Origin: JBHJOF01 sp050330055
GTDB lineage: Bacteria > Pseudomonadota > Alphaproteobacteria > Kiloniellales > JAKSDN01
Direction of reading: 5' to 3'
Assembly: GCA_050330055.1 (NCBI GenBank)
Contig: JBHJOF010000032.1
Location: 1 to 14,068, forward strand
DNA: 14,068 bases
The notes beneath the pieces are model-generated. The model was not told the DNA's origin, searched no databases, and saw nothing but the letters and a program-made list of their open reading frames with translations. Each line of letters starts with the position of its first letter. Position 1 is the stretch's first letter. The translations under genes were made by a program, and so were the position numbers. Shown here piece by piece: positions 1 to 7,497 of the stretch.

Positions 1-267
1 CCGGCCCGGCTCAACAGCCACGACCAGGGGCCGTTCGACACGATGCCGGTCGGCAGCTTTCCCTCCGGGGCCAGTCCCTTCGGGCTGCTCGATGCCGCCG
101 GCCAGGTCTTCGAATGGACGGCGACGCCGGCCGGGGCAGGGGGCTTCATCGTCAAGGGCGGCTCGTGGGACGACAAGGGCTGCGGCGTCTGCCGGCCTGC
201 CGCACGGCACGCCCGGCCCGAGAACCTGAAGCACATTCTCATAGGCTTCCGCCTGGTCGCGGACTAG
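1..267 (+). CDS. SUMF1/FGE-sulfatase-fold protein, C-terminal part (5' end outside window)
   Basis: Only the last 88 residues are present; the frame is open from base 1 and ends with TAG at 265-267. The sequence shows the typical end of the formylglycine-generating-enzyme/SUMF1 fold: 'VGSFPSGASPFGLLDAAGQV' followed by FEWT (family form: PFGLyDm.GNVwEWt), then 'KGGSWDD' and a final 'GFRLV'. This fold occurs in sulfatase-activating oxidases, EgtB/OvoA sulfoxide synthases, NirV-like proteins and many proteins with no catalytic role. True FGE has a Cys-x4-Cys pair a few residues after GGS; here the two cysteines are in a 'GCGVC' context with a different spacing, so sulfatase activation is not supported. 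The following gene is on the same strand 111 bases downstream. The fold call is firm; the function is unknown because the N-terminal part is missing. Confidence 0.8.
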   Translation, partial: PARLNSHDQGPFDTMPVGSFPSGASPFGLLDAAGQVFEWTATPAGAGGFIVKGGSWDDKGCGVCRPAARHARPENLKHILIGFRLVAD

Positions 268-378
268 TCTGGCAGGCAATTCCTGTCACGCGGTCGTGAG
301 CGGGCAGCCGCTTGCGTGCCGGGCCTGGCGATCCAAAGTGCCAGGAATCGCAGCGACAGAGCGAAGCGAAAGAGCGCC

Positions 379-1164
379 ATGCGGAGAGAAGACGCCCTTG
401 TCGACTACGAGATCCGGGTCGCGACGGATTTCTCGGCGCTGGAGACCGATGCGCTGGCGGCCATGGCCGAGGCCGGCCAGGAGCTCGTGGAGATTCACCG
501 CGTGCTGGCCAAGACCAGCGACAACGTGGTGGGCGAGCTGCTGCGCGGCCAGGGCACCTTCTACGAATGGGACCACTATCCGCCGGGCGACGTCTACGAC
601 GCGGAGACGCACGGCCAGTACTACTATCACGCCCATCCGCCGGATCAGCGTTTCCCTGGCGAGCATGGCCACTTCCACACCTTCCTCAGGCCCAAGGGCA
701 TGCCGCCCGGCATCAAGCCGGCGCCGCTGCCGGGCGTCGAGCCGCAGGGCGTCGAGCCGGGGGGCGTCGAGCCGCGGGGCGCCAACGACGCGCTCAGCCA
801 CCTGGTGGCCGTGGCCATGGACGCCAAGGGCGTGCCGACCCGGCTCTTCACGGTCAATCGCTGGGTGACCGGCGAGACCTGGTACCGGGCGAGCGACGTG
901 GCGCGGATGATCGACCACTTCAAGATCGACCACGCCCGCCCCTCCTGGCCGGTCAACCGCTGGATCACCGCCCTGGTGCGGCTGTTCAAACCGCAGGTCC
1001 TGGAGCTTCTCACGGCCCGGGACCAAGCCGTCGCTGCCTGGGCAAGGCACCATCCGGGCGTCGACGTCTACGAGGACCGCAACCTTGAGGTTACCTCGTT
1101 CGTCGATATTTCCATCGAGCAGCAGGTCCGGGCCGTCGGCCAGGCCCTGGTGGCACGCCAATAG
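379..1164 (+). CDS. conserved His-rich protein of unknown function (DUF6969-like)
   Basis: A 261-residue protein if the ATG at 379 is used; it has a purine-rich stretch (gaaagag) just upstream. A GTG at 316 would add 21 Arg/Ser-rich residues that look non-coding. The centre is striking: residues 81-86 read YYYHAH and residues 95-102 read EHGHFHTF, so five histidines sit within 17 residues, which suggests a metal-binding or catalytic pocket. A second conserved-looking block, 'LFTVNRWVTGETWY' (about 156-169), and an Arg/Trp-rich part ('WPVNRWITALVRLF') follow. From memory this matches the family DUF6969; I could not verify that. Residues 119-134 are a young tandem repeat (GVEPx). No signal peptide or membrane segment is seen, so it is probably cytoplasmic. 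No function is assigned. Homology of the coding region is likely; the family name is tentative. Confidence 0.75.
   Translation: MRREDALVDYEIRVATDFSALETDALAAMAEAGQELVEIHRVLAKTSDNVVGELLRGQGTFYEWDHYPPGDVYDAETHGQYYYHAHPPDQRFPGEHGHFHTFLRPKGMPPGIKPAPLPGVEPQGVEPGGVEPRGANDALSHLVAVAMDAKGVPTRLFTVNRWVTGETWYRASDVARMIDHFKIDHARPSWPVNRWITALVRLFKPQVLELLTARDQAVAAWARHHPGVDVYEDRNLEVTSFVDISIEQQVRAVGQALVARQ
733..780 (+). repeat. in-frame 15-bp tandem repeat, 3.2 copies
   Basis: Three copies of a 15-bp unit (GGC GTC GAG CCG NNG) plus a final GGC lie in the reading frame of the His-rich protein. They encode GVEPQ-GVEPG-GVEPR-G. The copies differ only around the fifth codon (CAG, GGG, CGG), which points to recent replication slippage. 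It lies between the HGHFH block and the second conserved block, probably in a surface loop. Confidence 0.9.
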
Positions 1165-1375
1165 GGCCGCCTGCCTGCGGCGTCGGCCGCCGCCAGGGGC
1201 CCCGGCCCGGGGTGGTCCAGGCCCGCATTAAAGATCGCTTAACCGCCCTCCCAGCATAATCCGCTGTCTTGTGAGCTGCGGGCTTCCGCGGTTTGGCTGC
1301 CCTTGGCCGTCTCGTGCGGACAGGCCAGGGAGCCCGCTGCAGACGGCGTGCTTTGCCCCAAGGTCTAGGAAAGCG

Positions 1376-2491
1376 ATGACAGTGATACTTTCGAAAAGCG
1401 ACGTGGCCCGCCTCATGGCCGATCCCTCGCCGGTGGCCCGCGCGGAGACCGCGGCCAAGGTGGCGACAAAGTTCGATCAGCGCGAGCTCAGCGAGGCGGA
1501 GCGCCGCATCGCCGAGGACATCTTCCGGGCGCTGGTCAAGGACGCCGAGGTCCGCGTGCGTGAGGCGCTTTCGGCCAACCTCAAGGCCTCGCCCGACGTG
1601 CCGCACGAGGTCGCCCTGTCGCTGGCGAAAGACGTCGATTCCGTCGCGCTGCCGATCCTGAAGTTCTCCGAGGTGCTGACCGACGAGGACCTGATCTCGA
1701 TCGTCAAGGAGCACGGCAGCGCCAAGCAGGTCGCCATCGCCCAGCGCGACAGGGTCTCCTCCGGCGTGGCCGACGCGCTGATCGACACCGGCAACGAGGC
1801 GGCCGTCGCCCGTCTGGTCTCGAACCAGGGCGCGGAGCTGACGGACCGGGCGCTCGATCGCGTTCTCACCAGCTATGGCGAGAACGAGGCCATCTCCGAT
1901 TCGCTGGCGCGGCGCCCCAACTTGCCGCCGGCGCTCTCCGAGCGGCTGGTCAACGCCATCACCGAGCGGCTCGAAACCGTGCTGTCGGCCAAGAACGAGC
2001 TGCCGGGCGATGCGATCAGCAACCTGCTGCTGCAGACCCGCGAGCGCGCCACGGTCAGCCTGCTGAGCGGCGACTCGAACACTGCCGACCTGGAGCGCCT
2101 AGTCGAGCAGATGCACGTCAGCGGGCGCCTGACCAGCTCGGTTATCCTGCGCGCGCTCTCGATGGGCGACCTGGCGTTCTTCGAGATGGCCTTGGCGCAG
2201 CTCGCGCGCATCCCGGTGCAGAACGCGCGCATCCTGATCCACGACCAGGGTGCCCTGGGCTTCAAGTCGCTCTACCAGCGCGCCGGGCTGCCCGAGCGGC
2301 TCTTCCCCGCCTTCCGCGCCGGCGTCGACGTGGTCGGCGAGACCGACTATGACGGTGGGCCGAACGACCGCGAGCGCTACATGAGCCGCGTGGTCGAGCG
2401 CATGCTCACCCAGTTCGCCGACTCGGGCGATCAGGTCTCCGACGACGACATCGAATACCTGATGCACAAGCTGACCCAGCTTGCCGCCTGA
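1376..2491 (+). CDS. DUF2336 domain protein
   Basis: A 371-residue, mostly helical acidic/leucine-rich protein. The start at ATG 1376 is supported by AGGA at 1367-1370 with five bases of spacing; the open frame further upstream is Cys/Pro/Arg-rich and looks non-coding. The sequence has the repeated helical pattern of the alphaproteobacterial DUF2336 family (HEAT-like): 'AEVRVREALSANLKASPDVP', a 'SVALPILKFSEVLTDEDLI' segment, and 'AISDSLARRPNLP'. The end reads 'DDIEYLMHKLTQLAA'. No enzyme motif, signal peptide or membrane segment is visible. The family is common in alphaproteobacteria and its biochemical role is not established to my knowledge; the HEAT-like architecture suggests a binding scaffold (inference). 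The gene is convergent with the TRAP operon and both probably use the palindrome at 2527-2553. Confidence 0.88.
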   Translation: MTVILSKSDVARLMADPSPVARAETAAKVATKFDQRELSEAERRIAEDIFRALVKDAEVRVREALSANLKASPDVPHEVALSLAKDVDSVALPILKFSEVLTDEDLISIVKEHGSAKQVAIAQRDRVSSGVADALIDTGNEAAVARLVSNQGAELTDRALDRVLTSYGENEAISDSLARRPNLPPALSERLVNAITERLETVLSAKNELPGDAISNLLLQTRERATVSLLSGDSNTADLERLVEQMHVSGRLTSSVILRALSMGDLAFFEMALAQLARIPVQNARILIHDQGALGFKSLYQRAGLPERLFPAFRAGVDVVGETDYDGGPNDRERYMSRVVERMLTQFADSGDQVSDDDIEYLMHKLTQLAA

Positions 2492-2526
2492 ACAACCGAC
2501 TCAAGCCGTTCAGCGACTGCCAAATC

Positions 2527-2553
2527 GGGGCGCGGCCACAAAGGTCGCGCCCC
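2527..2553. terminator. shared bidirectional terminator hairpin between DUF2336 gene and TRAP operon
   Basis: An 11-bp inverted repeat: left arm 2527-2537 (GGGGCGCGGCC), loop ACAAA, right arm 2543-2553 (GGTCGCGCCCC), with one G-T pair in the plus-strand form. The plus strand continues TTCTCGTT, a weak T-rich tail. The site lies 36 bases after the DUF2336 stop and 40 bases past the dctM stop on the other strand, as expected for a terminator serving convergent genes. Confidence 0.65.
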
Positions 2554-2592
2554 TTCTCGTTCCGCCTGGCCGCAGAGCGGTCATGGCCCGGC

Positions 2593-3963
2593 TCAATTGA
2601 GCAGGACGCGGGGCAGCCAGAGGGCGAGATCGGGGAAGGCCACGACCAGCGCGAGCCCGACCAGCTGCAGCAGCACGAAGGGCACGATGCCCTGGTAGAT
2701 CTGCTGGATACGCACCCCCGGCGGGGCGACGCCCTTCATGTAGAACAGGGCAAAGCCGAAGGGCGGCGTCAGGAAGGAGGTCTGCAGGTTGACCGCCAGC
2801 AGGATGGCAAACCAGTAGACCAACTCCGTCTTGTCCACGTGGTCGCCAAAGTCGAGCAGCGCGATGATCGGCGCGAAGACCGGCAGCACGATCAGGGTGA
2901 TCTCAATCCAGTCGAAGAAGAAGCCGAGGAAGAAGACGATCGCCATCAGCAGGATGAGCAGGCCCCAGCTGCCCAGGCCGAAGGACTCGATCAGGCCGAT
3001 GACCAGGAAGTCGCCCCCCAGGATGCGGAACACGTAAGAAAAGCAGGTCGCGCCGAGAAAGATGCCGAACAGCATGGCACCGGTCAACGCCGCGCGCTCG
3101 ACCACGTCCTGCATCACCCGGAAGCTCAGGCGGCGGTTGACAAGGGCGAGCAGGATGGCGCCGGCGCCGCCGACGCCGGCGGCCTCGGTCGGCGTCGCCC
3201 AGCCGAAGAGGATCGAGCCCAGAACCAGGAAGATCAGGAACACCGGCGGCACGAAGCTGCGCAGCACCATGAGCAGGAGCTCGCCCTTGGTTTGCGGGCC
3301 GACGTCGGCCGGCAGGGGAGGCGCCAGCTTGGGCCTGAGGCTGCAGTTGACCGCGACGAAGACCATGTAGAGCGCCGCCAGCAGGAACCCGGGGATGATG
3401 GCGGCGACGAAGAGGTTGCCGACCGAGCGCGACAGCAGGTCGGCCATGATGACCAGCATGATCGAGGGTGGGATCAGGATGCCCAGCGTCCCCGACGCGC
3501 CGATCGAGCCGGTCGCGAGCGGGACGTTGTAGCCGCGCTCCAGCATCGCCGGCAGGGCGAGCAGGGTCATCATGACCACCGATGCGCCGATGATGCCGGT
3601 GGTGGCCGCCATGATGGTGCCCATGATGATGACCGCCAGGGCGAGGCCGCCGGGAACCCGGCGCAGCAGCACCTGCAGGCAGTGCAACAGGTCGGTCGCC
3701 ACGCCGCTCTTCTCGAGCATGACGCCCATGAAGATGAACATCGGGATCGCGGTCAGCACCAGGTTCTCGGCGATGCCGCCCCAGATGCGCGGCACGATGC
3801 TGAAGAACTGGATGAAGGTGAAGACGTCGAAGAGGATGCCGATCGCGCCGAAGGCGAGGCCCACGCCGCCCAGCACGAAAGCGACCGGATAGCCGGTGAA
3901 CAGCAGGAAGCCGAGCGCGGCGAACATGAAGAGGGGCAGGTAGTCTTCGATGTAGAAGTTCAT
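2593..3963 (-). CDS. dctM: TRAP transporter large permease subunit (DctM)
   Basis: A 456-residue, very hydrophobic protein of the length usual for DctM, the 12-13-helix subunit that carries out sodium-coupled transport in tripartite ATP-independent periplasmic transporters. Family features seen: N-terminal 'LLFTGYPVAFVLGGVGLAFG'; 'LVLTAIPMFIFMGVMLEKSG'; a 'GGLALAVIIMGTIMAATTG' segment; 'ASGTLGILIPPSIMLVIMAD'; 'GWATPTEAAGVGGAGAILLA'; and near the end 'LQTSFLTPPFGFALFYMKG'. The ATG overlaps the dctQ stop by four bases (ATGA at 3960-3963), so the two subunits are translationally coupled. It acts in the inner membrane with DctQ and receives substrate from the DctP protein encoded upstream. It ends with TGA at 2593-2595, shortly before the shared terminator. 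The assignment is firm; substrate identity must be taken from DctP. Confidence 0.97.
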   Translation of the reverse strand: MNFYIEDYLPLFMFAALGFLLFTGYPVAFVLGGVGLAFGAIGILFDVFTFIQFFSIVPRIWGGIAENLVLTAIPMFIFMGVMLEKSGVATDLLHCLQVLLRRVPGGLALAVIIMGTIMAATTGIIGASVVMMTLLALPAMLERGYNVPLATGSIGASGTLGILIPPSIMLVIMADLLSRSVGNLFVAAIIPGFLLAALYMVFVAVNCSLRPKLAPPLPADVGPQTKGELLLMVLRSFVPPVFLIFLVLGSILFGWATPTEAAGVGGAGAILLALVNRRLSFRVMQDVVERAALTGAMLFGIFLGATCFSYVFRILGGDFLVIGLIESFGLGSWGLLILLMAIVFFLGFFFDWIEITLIVLPVFAPIIALLDFGDHVDKTELVYWFAILLAVNLQTSFLTPPFGFALFYMKGVAPPGVRIQQIYQGIVPFVLLQLVGLALVVAFPDLALWLPRVLLN

Positions 3964-4574
3964 CGCAGATCCCCGCCGCGGTTCAGCTTTTCGAGCTCAT
4001 CGAGCTTGACCTGGTCCAGGTGCTCGGCTTCGGATTCCTCGATCTCGTGCACCTTCTCGCGCAGCTCCGGCGGGCCGAAGAGCTCGGCGATCTTGCGCAG
4101 GGCGACCGCGATGCCGGCGAGGCCGAGCAGGGAGAAACCGATCGGGATGGTCGATTTGATGATCCAGCGGTGCGTGAGGCCGGTGGCCGAGGCAGAGGTC
4201 TCGCTGTCCATGTAGGAGCGCAGGGCGAAGTCGTAGCTGAAGTAGACCACCAGCACGCAGTAGGGAAGGAGGAACAGCAGGCAGCCGAGCAGCTCGATCC
4301 ACCATTGGAGCCGATTGCTCAGCCCCTCGCGGATCAGGTCGATGCGCACGTGCGCGTCCTTGAGGTAGGCATAGCCCAGCAGGAAGCTGAACAGGATGGT
4401 GTGGAAGTGCCATTCGAGCTCCTGCAACTTGGTGGAGCCGAGCACGAAGAAGCGCCGGGTGACGACGTCGAAGATCGTGATGCCGATGAGCACAACGCCC
4501 GCCCAGGCGGCGACGCGCGCGATCCAGGTCAGGACACGATCTACCCAGTCACTGAAACGGAAAAGCCATTCCAT
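3960..4574 (-). CDS. dctQ: TRAP transporter small permease subunit (DctQ)
   Basis: A 204-residue membrane protein with four hydrophobic segments (about residues 18-38, 52-72, 90-112 and 145-165). It has the DctQ signature 'LQELEWHFHTILFSFLLGYA' followed by 'KDAHVRIDL'. The C-terminal tail, about 40 residues, is strongly charged and probably cytoplasmic. The gene starts at ATG 4574 with a GAGGGG ribosome binding site (plus-strand 4581-4586) six bases upstream. DctQ packs against DctM and helps dock the binding protein. The longer tail and the ELEWH form fit the DctQ type that accompanies TakP-like binding proteins (inference from family knowledge). It lies 126 bases downstream of dctP, across a strong hairpin. 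Confidence 0.95.
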   Translation of the reverse strand: MEWLFRFSDWVDRVLTWIARVAAWAGVVLIGITIFDVVTRRFFVLGSTKLQELEWHFHTILFSFLLGYAYLKDAHVRIDLIREGLSNRLQWWIELLGCLLFLLPYCVLVVYFSYDFALRSYMDSETSASATGLTHRWIIKSTIPIGFSLLGLAGIAVALRKIAELFGPPELREKVHEIEESEAEHLDQVKLDELEKLNRGGDLR

Positions 4575-4638
4575 CTAGTGCCCCTCGGGAGCGTACGGCT
4601 GTGCGGCTGACGCAATCAGGCCCTGGCCCCGGCGAGCC

Positions 4639-4669
4639 GAGCCGGAGCCCGTGTCTCGGGCTCCGGCTC
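4639..4669 (-). promoter_or_regulatory. intercistronic hairpin between dctP and dctQ
   Basis: A perfect 13-bp inverted repeat (4639-4651 with 4657-4669) and a five-base loop lie in the 126-base dctP-dctQ gap. No T-run follows on the minus strand, so it does not look like a full intrinsic terminator. A stable 3' structure on dctP mRNA that lets the abundant periplasmic protein be made in excess of the two membrane subunits is the likely role (inference). Confidence 0.7.
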
Positions 4670-4700
4670 AAGGCAACGGCTCACCGAAAGTGCCGGCGGG

Positions 4701-5756
4701 CTAGTTCAAATAGCCCAGCTCCTTCCAGGTCGTGTAGTCGGCACGAAAGGCCGCGAGCGAATCCCAGGCCTTCTTGAAGTTCTCGTCCTGGGCGGAGAGC
4801 TCGGCCGCGACCTCCTGCCAGGCCGCTTCCAGGGCATTCAGAATCTCGTCCGGCCAGCGATGGATCTGCACGCCCTTTTCCCTGAGCTCCTTGATGGCGG
4901 CGAACTGGATCGCCTCGCCTTCGGCCAGGCCTTCGCGCACGTTGTCGCCGCAGGCGACCTCGATCTGCGCCTTCTGGATGTCGCTGAGCGCGTTCCACTT
5001 GTCCAGGTTCATCATCAGATCGAACAGGGTGGACTGCTGGTGCCAGCCCGGGAAGTAGTAGTGCTTGGCGATCTGATAGAAGCCGAGGTCGAGGTCGATG
5101 GCCGGCATGGAGTATTCCGTCGCATCGATCGAGCCACGCTCCAGGGCCGGATAGATGTCGCCGCCGGCAATCAGCTGGGTCGAGACGCCGACCTTCTCCA
5201 TGACCTTTGCGCCCAGCCCGAAGAAGCGCATCTTCAGGCCCTTGAGGTCGTCGACCGACTTGATCTCGTTGCGGAACCAGCCCGAGGCCTCGGGCGCGAT
5301 GATGCCGCAGATCACAGCCTTGATGTTGTGCTTGGCGTAGATCTCGTCCATCAGTTCGTAGCCGCCGCCGTAGTAGATCCAGGCCAGATACTCGCCGGAG
5401 CTCGGGCCGAACGGCACGGCGGAGAACAGCGCCAGTGACGGCTCCTTGCCGAACCAGTAGCCGGGCGTCGACCAGGCGGCGTCGAGCGAGCCCGCCGAGA
5501 TCGCGTCGAACATCTCGAGCGGCGGGACCAGGGCGTTGGGCTCGAAGAACTGGAGCCGCACATCGCCGCCGGAGATTTGTTCGAGCTTGGCGGAGAGGCT
5601 GGTACCGAGTGTGCCCAGCTGCACAAGCTTGCTGGGAAATGCGCTGCCCATCTTCCAGCGCACCCGATCCGCCTGCGCGTCGGTAACGGAGGCGGCAAAA
5701 AGGCCGCCGAGTACGAGGCCAATGGCCGCGTGCTTCAAGAGGGAACGAACTCGCAT
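4701..5756 (-). CDS. dctP: TRAP transporter periplasmic solute-binding protein (DctP/TakP-like)
   Basis: A 351-residue binding protein. I chose ATG 5756 because GGGAGGT (plus-strand 5765-5771) lies eight bases upstream and because a clean Sec signal peptide then begins the protein: basic start MRVR, a hydrophobic core, and probable cleavage after 'DAQA' (residue 29). An in-frame start at 5840 would bury the signal. Conserved DctP blocks: 'FFEPNALVPPLEMFDAI', 'GLKMRFFGLGAKVMEKVG' with the substrate-carboxylate arginine (R177), 'GGDIYPALERGSIDATEY' and 'GFYQIAKHYYFPGWHQ'. The last two blocks are typical of the group that includes the 2-oxoacid binder TakP and lactate-type binders, so a small monocarboxylate or 2-oxoacid is the likely ligand (inference). 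First gene of the dctPQM operon; the leader at 5757-5840 probably carries its promoter, but I see no convincing hexamers. Confidence 0.95.
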   Translation of the reverse strand: MRVRSLLKHAAIGLVLGGLFAASVTDAQADRVRWKMGSAFPSKLVQLGTLGTSLSAKLEQISGGDVRLQFFEPNALVPPLEMFDAISAGSLDAAWSTPGYWFGKEPSLALFSAVPFGPSSGEYLAWIYYGGGYELMDEIYAKHNIKAVICGIIAPEASGWFRNEIKSVDDLKGLKMRFFGLGAKVMEKVGVSTQLIAGGDIYPALERGSIDATEYSMPAIDLDLGFYQIAKHYYFPGWHQQSTLFDLMMNLDKWNALSDIQKAQIEVACGDNVREGLAEGEAIQFAAIKELREKGVQIHRWPDEILNALEAAWQEVAAELSAQDENFKKAWDSLAAFRADYTTWKELGYLN

Positions 5757-5980
5757 CTTAGTGAACCTCCCGTTCGTTTTCCTGCCCGCCTGGCTGGTGC
5801 TGGCAGGCCATTTGTTCAGTTGAAGCAGCCACCCGCGCAACAGGCTCGTGCGGCGGCGGGAAAGCAGGGTTCAAGCTATCTCAGGCCCTATGGGGAAACA
5901 AGGCTGGAACCTTGGCGGCGTTGCGCGCCGTGCGTTTTCGGCGGTCTCGGGCGGCCGTTCCAAGCATGGCCTTCCGAGCA

Positions 5981-6009
5981 TTGCCAAGTCATCTTGGAAT
6001 CGCTATAAC
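5981..6009 (+). promoter_or_regulatory. sigma70-type promoter of tRNA-Pro
   Basis: TTGCCA at 5981-5986, a spacer of exactly 17 bases, and TATAAC at 6004-6009; each hexamer matches five of six consensus bases. Transcription would start near 6016, only about three bases before the mature tRNA 5' end at 6019. The rest of 5757-5980 holds the dctP leader; I see no gene in it. Confidence 0.7.
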
Positions 6010-6018
6010 CCCGCGCGC

Positions 6019-6095
6019 CGGGGAGTAGCTCAGCCTGGTAGAGCACCGTCTTCGGGAGGCGGGGGCCGGAGGTTCAAATCCTCTCTCCCCGACCA
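6019..6095 (+). tRNA. tRNA-Pro, anticodon CGG
   Basis: A full cloverleaf can be drawn. Acceptor stem 6019-6025 pairs with 6085-6091 (CGGGGAG/CTCCCCG, 7 bp). The D stem is GCTC/GAGC with the GG of the D loop at 6037-6038. The anticodon stem is 6046-6050/6058-6062 with loop TTCGGGA, giving anticodon CGG at 6053-6055 (reads CCG). The variable loop is GGGCC. The T stem 6068-6072/6080-6084 carries the loop TTCAAAT. Discriminator A is at 6092 and CCA is encoded at 6093-6095. The D-loop part and the loop TTCGGGA match bacterial tRNA-Pro(CGG). The gene is convergent with the polyprenyl synthase gene. Confidence 0.96.
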
Positions 6096-6136
6096 TTTCT
6101 GCCCCGCCTCCAGCGAGAAAGCCGGGCGAAATGGTC
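6091..6136 (+). other. inverted repeat overlapping the tRNA-Pro 3' end
   Basis: GACCATTTC (6091-6099), which includes the last acceptor base, discriminator and CCA, is repeated inverted as GAAATGGTC (6128-6136). The stem continues inward, past one bulged T, by GCCC (6101-6104)/GGGC (6124-6127). In the precursor RNA this 13-bp hairpin would compete with the acceptor stem and cover the CCA. No T-run follows, so it is not a standard terminator. The rest of 6137-6290 holds short GC palindromes and no gene that I can support. Confidence 0.55.
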
Positions 6137-6290
6137 CGCTTCGCAGCCAACGTTCCAGACCACATGATAGGCCCGGCGTCGCCGGCGGAGGGCCGCTGCC
6201 TATTTTTGCGGCAGTGTCCGGGTCAGGCGGCCGCGTCATCCGAACCATCCGGGGATCGGACAGCGACGCTTTGCGCCGGCTAGAGTAATT

Positions 6291-7322
6291 CTAGAAAGCG
6301 CGCTCGACGCAGAAGTCGACGACTTCGGCCAGCGCGCGGCGCTCCAAGGTGTCGGGGAAGACGCGGAGCGCCCTGCGGGCCTCGTCGGCATAGCCCCGCG
6401 CGCGCCGCACGCTTTCCGTCAGGGTGCCGTAGTGTTCCATCAGGGCGATGGCGCGGTGCAGGTCTTCCTCGCTCTGCTCGAGATCTTCCAGGCAGCGGCG
6501 CCAGAAGGCACGCTCCTCCTCGTTGCCCTGCTGGTAGGCCAGCACGACGGGCAGCGTGACCTTGCCTTCGTGGAAGTCGTCGCCGATCGTCTTGCCGAGC
6601 TCGGCCTGCTGCGCGTGGTAGTCCAATACGTCGTCGACCAGCTGGAAGGCGATGCCGAGACTGCGCCCGTAGCGGCCGAGCGCCTCGGCCTCCGAGGATG
6701 GCCGGTCGGCGACCACCGCGCCGATGCGGCAGGCCGCAGCGAAGAGCGCGGCGGTCTTGGAGCGGATGACCTCGAGGTAGTCTTCCTCGGTCGTCGTCAT
6801 GTTGTTCGAGGTGGTGAGCTGGCGCACCTCGCCCTCGGCGATCACGGCCGAGGCGTTGGACAGGATGCGCAGCACCTCCAGCGAACCATCCTCGACCATG
6901 AGCTGGAAAGCGCGGCTGAACAGGAAGTCGCCGACCAGCACGCTCGGCTTGTTGCCCCAGACCGCGTTGGCCGTGTCGAGGCCGCGACGCAGGTTGCTCT
7001 CGTCGACCACGTCGTCGTGCAGCAGCGTCGCGGTGTGGATGAACTCGACGCAGGCGGCGAGCGCGATCTGGCGCTCGCCGGTGTAGCCGCAAAGCCGCGC
7101 CGCCGCCAGGGTCAGCATCGGTCGCAGACGCTTGCCGCCGGCGGCGATGATGTGTCCGGCGAGCTGCGGGATCAGCGAGACCGGTGACTGCATGCGCTCG
7201 AGAATGAGCGCGTTGACCGCCTTCAGGTCCTCGCCCACCAGGGCGGAAAGCGCGTCGAGGCTGGCGCGCGGGCCGGGCCTCTCGCTGTCCTTGCGGCCGG
7301 ATAGATCGACGACGATGGCCAA
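6291..7322 (-). CDS. ispB: long-chain polyprenyl (octa/decaprenyl) diphosphate synthase
   Basis: A trans-type isoprenyl diphosphate synthase that condenses isopentenyl diphosphate onto an allylic primer to make the ubiquinone side chain; alphaproteobacteria usually make ubiquinone-10, so decaprenyl is likely (inference). Seen in the 343-residue form: 'GGKRLRP' (62-68), first Asp-rich motif DDVVD (103-107), 'LRRGLDTANAVWGNKPSVLV' then GDFLFSRAF, the K-T pair 'RSKTAALF', and second Asp-rich motif DDVLD (230-234). The residue five before the first motif is a small Ala, compatible with long chains. Start choice: TTG at 7322 gives MAIVVDL, which fits the family start, with GGGGAAG just upstream. 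ATG 7391 or 7406 would add 23-28 Arg/Trp-rich residues of non-coding appearance. The gene is divergent from the DUF2007 gene; both promoters should lie in 7323-7497, where I see only weak hexamers. Confidence 0.93.
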   Translation of the reverse strand: MAIVVDLSGRKDSERPGPRASLDALSALVGEDLKAVNALILERMQSPVSLIPQLAGHIIAAGGKRLRPMLTLAAARLCGYTGERQIALAACVEFIHTATLLHDDVVDESNLRRGLDTANAVWGNKPSVLVGDFLFSRAFQLMVEDGSLEVLRILSNASAVIAEGEVRQLTTSNNMTTTEEDYLEVIRSKTAALFAAACRIGAVVADRPSSEAEALGRYGRSLGIAFQLVDDVLDYHAQQAELGKTIGDDFHEGKVTLPVVLAYQQGNEEERAFWRRCLEDLEQSEEDLHRAIALMEHYGTLTESVRRARGYADEARRALRVFPDTLERRALAEVVDFCVERAF

Positions 7323-7497
7323 GTGGCTTCCCCAACCGTTCCTTGCTCGGCGGGACGCCGGCCTCCCCCAGAGGCAATGGCTAACCCGCATTCTGGCCCT
7401 TAACATAGTGCGAGGCCGTCTGGAACGCCAGAAATCGCCGCGCTAGGATCGCCGTTATCGCGCAGGCGTGACCGGCCTCCGGCAAAGGGGCAGGCCA

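Noticed and set aside
286..1161. Minus-strand frame of 291 codons opposite the His-rich gene
   Set aside because: Composition typical of an antisense shadow; the plus-strand product has the conserved-looking motifs and a better start.
1196..1260. Promoter before the DUF2336 gene (CATAAT at 1255-1260) and a GC palindrome at 1200-1212
   Set aside because: No -35 element at suitable spacing; the palindrome has a one-base loop and no T-run.
2839..4215. Long open frame antisense to dctM/dctQ (458 codons, plus strand)
   Set aside because: Its product is low-complexity Asp/Glu/Gln/Arg/His without hydrophobic core, as expected for the complement of a GC-rich membrane protein gene; the minus-strand TRAP genes explain the region fully.
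6030..6248. Minus-strand frame ending in 'GREDLNLRPPPPEDGALPG'
   Set aside because: This peptide is the antisense translation of a tRNA gene, a common false protein in databases; the cloverleaf is complete on the plus strand.
5848..6288. Plus-strand frame of 146 codons across the tRNA gene
   Set aside because: Overlaps tRNA-Pro and its promoter; no ribosome binding site and no recognisable fold.
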